A stretch of DNA of 8,119 nucleotides from NCBI GenBank assembly GCA_035513995.1, contig DATKBL010000018.1:1-8119 (forward strand). The letters are read 5' to 3'. The position numbers and the translations under genes are program-made. Below the pieces are notes generated by a model. It had not been told where the DNA came from and ran no database searches. It saw nothing but the letters and a program-made list of their open reading frames with translations. This stretch comes from DASUTW01 sp035513995 (GTDB taxonomy: Bacteria; Actinomycetota; UBA4738; CALAEC01). Positions within the stretch are counted from its first letter, which is position 1, and each line of letters begins with the position of its first letter. This document shows positions 5,421 to 8,119 of this stretch, piece by piece.

Positions 5421-5425
5421 GGAGG
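5421..5425 (+). promoter_or_regulatory. Strong Shine-Dalgarno site that fixes the dehydrogenase start
   Basis: GGAGG lies 8 nt before the ATG at 5434. The open frame reaches back to 5029, but this site and the standard SDR N-terminus right after the ATG set the true start. Because the site starts 13 nt before the ATG, the transcript must begin upstream, probably inside the 5' end of the divergent phosphatase gene. Confidence 0.75.
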
Positions 5426-5433
5426 TTCCGCGG

Positions 5434-6204
5434 ATGCCTGGGCTTGACGGCAGGGTCGCCCTCGTGACGGGCGGGTCGAAGGGGATCGGAAGATCGATCG
5501 CGCTCGCGCTGGCCGAGGACGGGGCCGACGTCGCGCTCGCCGCCCGGGGCGAGGAGGCGCTCGCCGCCGCCTCCAAGGAGATCGAGGCGCTGGGCCGCCG
5601 GGCGCTCCCCGTCGCCACCGACGTCGCCGAGCCGGAGCAGGTGCAGTCGCTCGTGGACCGCACGATCGGCGAGCTCGGGGGGCTCGACATCCTCGTGAAC
5701 AACGCGGGCGCGGCCCCGTTCCTCTCCACCGTGGACTCGATCAGGCCCGAGGGCTTCGAGAAGTACTTCCGCATCAACTTCCACTCGGCCTTCTACGCGA
5801 CGCAGGCGGCCTCGAAGCACCTGCTCGAGAGGGGGTCGGGGTCGGTGATCAACATGGCGTCGGTGGCGGCGTTCATCGCCAGCCCCGGCCTGACGTACTA
5901 CGCGGGGGCCAAGGCCGCGCTCGTGAGCTTCACGAAGACCGTGGCGCAGGAGTGGGCGGCGAACGGGGTCCGCGTGAACGCGGTGGCGCCCGGCTGGATC
6001 GAGACCGACCTGAACGTGCAGGCCCGCCAGGATCCGGCGTTCGTCGAGAGCATCCGCTCGATGATCCCGATGGGGCGCTGGGGGACGGCCGAGGAGGTGG
6101 CGGCGGTGGTGCGGTTCCTCGCCTCCGACGCCGCCTCGTTCATGACGGGCTCGGTCGTGGTCGTGGACGGCGGCCAGACGCTCACCGCACTCGGCGGCGG
6201 TTGA
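5434..6204 (+). CDS. Classical short-chain dehydrogenase/reductase, FabG-like
   Basis: The 256-residue protein is a classical SDR of usual length. It has the coenzyme loop TGGSKGIG (residues 12-19), D63 after the third strand, NNAG (89-92), the active-site N115, S143, and Y156 with K160 (YAGAK). It keeps the PG motif (186-187) and ends with the common VVVDGG strand. It should reduce a carbonyl or oxidise an alcohol with NAD(P). The natural substrate cannot be read from the sequence; resemblance to FabG (3-oxoacyl-ACP reductase) is general to the group. Translation starts at 5434 behind GGAGG. The next gene, a second SDR, begins immediately after this stop codon (TGAATG), so the two are co-translated and may act in one pathway. 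The gene is divergent from the phosphatase gene. Confidence 0.93.
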   Translation: MPGLDGRVALVTGGSKGIGRSIALALAEDGADVALAARGEEALAAASKEIEALGRRALPVATDVAEPEQVQSLVDRTIGELGGLDILVNNAGAAPFLSTVDSIRPEGFEKYFRINFHSAFYATQAASKHLLERGSGSVINMASVAAFIASPGLTYYAGAKAALVSFTKTVAQEWAANGVRVNAVAPGWIETDLNVQARQDPAFVESIRSMIPMGRWGTAEEVAAVVRFLASDAASFMTGSVVVVDGGQTLTALGGG

Positions 6205-6960
6205 ATGGCGACGAAGGTCGCCGTCGTCACCGGGGCCTCGTCGGGCATTGGCGAGGCCACGGCGCGCGCGCTGTCGCGGGAGGGGCTCCGGCTCGTGCTG
6301 GCCGCGCGGCGCGAGGACCGGCTGCGGGCGCTGGCCGAGGAGCTAGGGGGCGAGACGCTGCCGATCCGGTGCGACGTCACGCTGAAGAAGGACCTCCGAG
6401 CGCTGGTCGCCGCCACCGAGGAGCGGTTCGGCCGCTGCGATGTCTTGATCAACAACGCGGGGGTGCCGGGGAGAGGTCGCTTCGCCGAGGTGGAGCTGTC
6501 GCAGCTCGACGCGGTGACGTTCACGAACTACGTGAGCGTCGTGTGGGCCACGAAGCTGTTCCTGCCGATGCTGCTCGAGGCCCGGGGGCACGTGGTCAAC
6601 GTGGCCTCGCTGGCAGGGCTGTTCGCGCTCCCCGGAGCGGAGGCGTACGCCGCGTCGAAACACGCGGTGGTCGCACTCTCCGAGTCGCTCGCGCTGACGC
6701 ACGGAGATGCGCTGAGGGTCACCGCGGTGTGTCCCGGGTTCGTGGACACGGAGGGGTTCCCGCAGGCGGGGCGGCGGCAGCCGGTGACGATCCCCGTGGA
6801 GGCGGTGTCCGAGCGGATCGTGGACGTGCTGCGCCGTGGGCGGATGGGGATGGTGGCGATCCCGGCCTGGCCGGGGCCGCTGTCGGCGATCCAGCGGCTG
6901 GCCCCGAGCCTCTACCGCCGGGCCGTCCGGCGCGGCGTGGGCCGCTTCCGCCCTAGGTGA
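6205..6960 (+). CDS. Short-chain dehydrogenase/reductase, DltE/YqjQ-like (COG0300 type)
   Basis: This 251-residue SDR has a complete active site: GASSGIG (residues 10-16), NNAG (83-86), N108, S135, and Y148 with K152 (YAASK). The pair R35-R36 after the second strand suggests a preference for NADP. The C-terminal third differs from the upstream SDR. It lacks the VVVDGG ending and closes with a basic, proline-containing tail (AWPGP at 221-225, then many arginines), as in COG0300-type enzymes that act on lipid-like or bulky substrates. The substrate is unknown. The ATG directly follows the previous stop codon with no separate ribosome binding site, so it depends on translational coupling. The two SDRs share only general family features, so this is not a recent duplication. 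Its last 8 bases overlap the F420-reductase-like gene on the opposite strand. Confidence 0.92.
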   Translation: MATKVAVVTGASSGIGEATARALSREGLRLVLAARREDRLRALAEELGGETLPIRCDVTLKKDLRALVAATEERFGRCDVLINNAGVPGRGRFAEVELSQLDAVTFTNYVSVVWATKLFLPMLLEARGHVVNVASLAGLFALPGAEAYAASKHAVVALSESLALTHGDALRVTAVCPGFVDTEGFPQAGRRQPVTIPVEAVSERIVDVLRRGRMGMVAIPAWPGPLSAIQRLAPSLYRRAVRRGVGRFRPR

Positions 6961-7624
6961 CGATCTTGACGTTGAGGGCCGGCGATCCCAGGGCCCCCAT
7001 CAGCCGGCCCCACAGCAGGAGGTAGGCCTCCATGCCTCGGGCCGCGGACAGGTCTCCTAGATCGATGATCTGCTCCCAGCCGAACGCCCGCAGGGTCTCC
7101 GTGACCGCTCCCTTCGCCCCCTCGTCGTCCCCGCAGACGAAGATCGTGTGGTCGCCTCCGCCCAGGGTCGCGGGATCCACCATGACCCGCGCGTTCACGG
7201 TGTTGAGCGCCTTCACGACCTTCGTCCTCGGGTGGGCGCGCTGGATCCGCTCCGCGAGCGAGTCCGTGCTCGGCACGAACAGGCTCATGCCCTCCTCCGC
7301 GAACACGAGAGGGTTCGAGACGTCGACGAGAACCTTGTCCTCGAGGTGCTCGCCGGCCGACCCCAGCGTGTCGAGCGATCCATCGCCGAGCGTGCAGTTG
7401 AAGATCACCTCGCCGTGGGCTCCGGCCTGGGCGAAGGTTCCCACCGCGACCTCCGGGTTGCGCCCCAGCCACTCCGTGAACGACTCGTCCTCCCTCTCCC
7501 CGTCGGGACGCCGCATGGTCGCCCCGACGTCGCGCGTGCCCAGCATGACGTCGTGGCCGAGCTCGGCCAGCTTCCCTCCGATCGCGCGACCCACCGAACC
7601 CGTTCCCAGCACTCCGACCCTCAT
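6953..7624 (-). CDS. NADPH-dependent F420 reductase-like NAD(P)-binding protein
   Basis: This 223-residue protein has the N-terminal Rossmann domain of the F420_oxidored family (PF03807). The dinucleotide loop is GTGSVG (residues 7-12). R31 in GTRD, at the end of the second strand, is well placed to bind the 2'-phosphate of NADPH. Later family features are FNCT (75-78), VDVSNPL (100-106), KALNTVNARVMVDP (138-151) and the C-terminal DLGDLSAARGMEAYLLLW (188-205). True Fno enzymes transfer hydride between NADPH and coenzyme F420. Many actinobacterial relatives with this layout have no proven substrate, so F420 use is only possible. The ATG at 7624 follows a strong AAGGAGG (7635-7629) at 4 nt spacing. 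The gene sits 12 bases after the phosphofructokinase stop codon and is probably in its operon. Its 3' end overlaps the convergent SDR gene. Confidence 0.85.
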   Translation of the reverse strand: MRVGVLGTGSVGRAIGGKLAELGHDVMLGTRDVGATMRRPDGEREDESFTEWLGRNPEVAVGTFAQAGAHGEVIFNCTLGDGSLDTLGSAGEHLEDKVLVDVSNPLVFAEEGMSLFVPSTDSLAERIQRAHPRTKVVKALNTVNARVMVDPATLGGGDHTIFVCGDDEGAKGAVTETLRAFGWEQIIDLGDLSAARGMEAYLLLWGRLMGALGSPALNVKIVT

Positions 7625-7628
7625 CCGG

Positions 7629-7635
7629 CCTCCTT
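7629..7635 (-). promoter_or_regulatory. Strong Shine-Dalgarno site in the phosphofructokinase-reductase junction
   Basis: AAGGAGG on the minus strand lies 4 nt before the ATG at 7624 and directly after the phosphofructokinase stop codon (TGAG-AAGGAGG). It is the best match to the anti-Shine-Dalgarno sequence in the window and supports the start chosen for the reductase-like gene. Confidence 0.75.
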
Positions 7636-7636
7636 C

Positions 7637-8119
7637 TCAGTAGAGAAACATGGGCTTGCCGCCGACGTGGCGGAGCTTCGGACGATACCGGTCGGCGTCG
7701 TACAGCTCGTCCACGTCCACGCGCTTGACGCCCTCCCGGGTCACCGAGATGGGCACGTTCGTGTACGTGCCGCCCCGCAGGGCCACCATCCGGCCCGACG
7801 ACCCCTCGAGCGCGAGATCGGCCGCCATCACCGCGTAGTTCGTGGCCACCATGAGGTCGAGGGAGTCGGGGCTCCCCGACCGGACGAGGTAGCCGAGCTG
7901 CTGCTCCACGATCCCCTCGCCGGTGATCTGCTTGAGGTGCAGCGCGACCTGCGAGCCGATCCCGCCGAGCTTCCGGTGCCCGTAGGCGTCCTCCTCGCCC
8001 GAGAGCATCAGGTCGCCTCCCTCGAGCACCGCGCCCTCCGAGATCGTGAGCATCGCGTAGTTGCTGGGGTTCGAGGCCTTGTCCTCCATCAGGAGCCGGG
8101 CCAGCTTCTCGATGTCGAC
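7637..8119 (-). CDS. pfkA: 6-phosphofructokinase, C-terminal part (5' end outside window)
   Basis: The visible 160 residues form the C-terminal half of a PfkA-type 6-phosphofructokinase, the glycolytic enzyme that phosphorylates fructose 6-phosphate at C1 using ATP or pyrophosphate. Recognisable segments, numbered from the first residue in the window, are: NPSNYAMLTISEGA (17-30); AYGHRKLGGIG (45-55); QQLGYLVRSGSPDSLD (73-88), which contains R80 at the place of the arginine that in E. coli PfkA binds fructose 6-phosphate from the neighbouring subunit; and GRMVALRGG (109-117). The ending YRPKLR (145-150) is common in the long actinobacterial or mixed-substrate (group III) branch. The phosphate-donor motifs lie in the missing N-terminal half, so ATP versus pyrophosphate use cannot be decided. 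The E. coli-type DR after the SP motif is DL here (D88-L89). It is followed after 12 bases by the F420-reductase-like gene. Confidence 0.88.
   Translation of the reverse strand, partial: VDIEKLARLLMEDKASNPSNYAMLTISEGAVLEGGDLMLSGEEDAYGHRKLGGIGSQVALHLKQITGEGIVEQQLGYLVRSGSPDSLDLMVATNYAVMAADLALEGSSGRMVALRGGTYTNVPISVTREGVKRVDVDELYDADRYRPKLRHVGGKPMFLY

Noticed and set aside
5029..5433. N-terminal extension of the first short-chain dehydrogenase.
   Set aside because: The extension is antisense to the phosphatase gene. The GGAGG at 5421 and the standard SDR N-terminus place the start at 5434.
5403..5777. N-terminal extension of the phosphatase-family protein.
   Set aside because: It is serine/alanine-rich shadow sequence antisense to the dehydrogenase. 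The recognisable protein begins at the GTG at 5402.
4282..5820. 512-codon minus-strand frame over the phosphatase and dehydrogenase region.
   Set aside because: It is out of frame with the motif-bearing phosphatase frame and has compositionally biased sequence throughout.

Overview
This is a gene-dense, GC-rich window (roughly 70% G+C by eye, almost every third codon position G or C) that looks like a high-GC actinobacterium or a close uncultured relative. That placement is an inference. It rests on GTG/TTG starts, an epimerase and an excisionase-type HTH protein that I recall as resembling M. tuberculosis Rv0501 and Rv0500A, and a phosphatase family best known from actinobacteria. I see no rRNA, tRNA, CRISPR array, insertion sequence, phage gene or attachment site. 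No gap longer than 60 bases lacks a gene.

Layout from left to right. (1) 1-1687, minus strand: a SAM hydroxide adenosyltransferase followed by a GalE2-like epimerase that runs off the left edge. (2) 1735-2037, plus strand: a small IscA/HesB-like protein without cysteines, divergent from block 1. (3) 3849-2025, minus strand: a small HTH regulator, a Clp1-type polynucleotide kinase and an alpha/beta-hydrolase lipoprotein. (4) 3908-4606, plus strand: a DUF72 (YecE-like) protein, divergent from block 3. (5) 5402-4587, minus strand: a phosphatase-family protein. (6) 5434-6960, plus strand: two short-chain dehydrogenases joined as TGAATG, divergent from the phosphatase. (7) 8119-6953, minus strand: the C-terminal part of a 6-phosphofructokinase followed by an F420-reductase-like NADP-binding protein.

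Two patterns span the window. All three convergent gene pairs overlap at their 3' ends, so no conventional terminator fits between them. Four first-of-operon genes carry a TAnnnT box 9-10 nt before the start codon, which suggests leaderless transcription; three of them also lack a clear Shine-Dalgarno sequence.

Functionally this is mostly chromosomal housekeeping and accessory metabolism: glycolysis, sugar-nucleotide type dehydrogenases, SAM turnover and RNA or DNA 5'-end phosphorylation. I found no defence, secretion or biosynthetic system. The most unusual items are the Clp1-type kinase with a perfect hairpin at its ribosome binding site, the epimerase with histidine in the catalytic-tyrosine position, the cysteine-free HesB-like protein, and the direct repeats over the HTH gene's own promoter.
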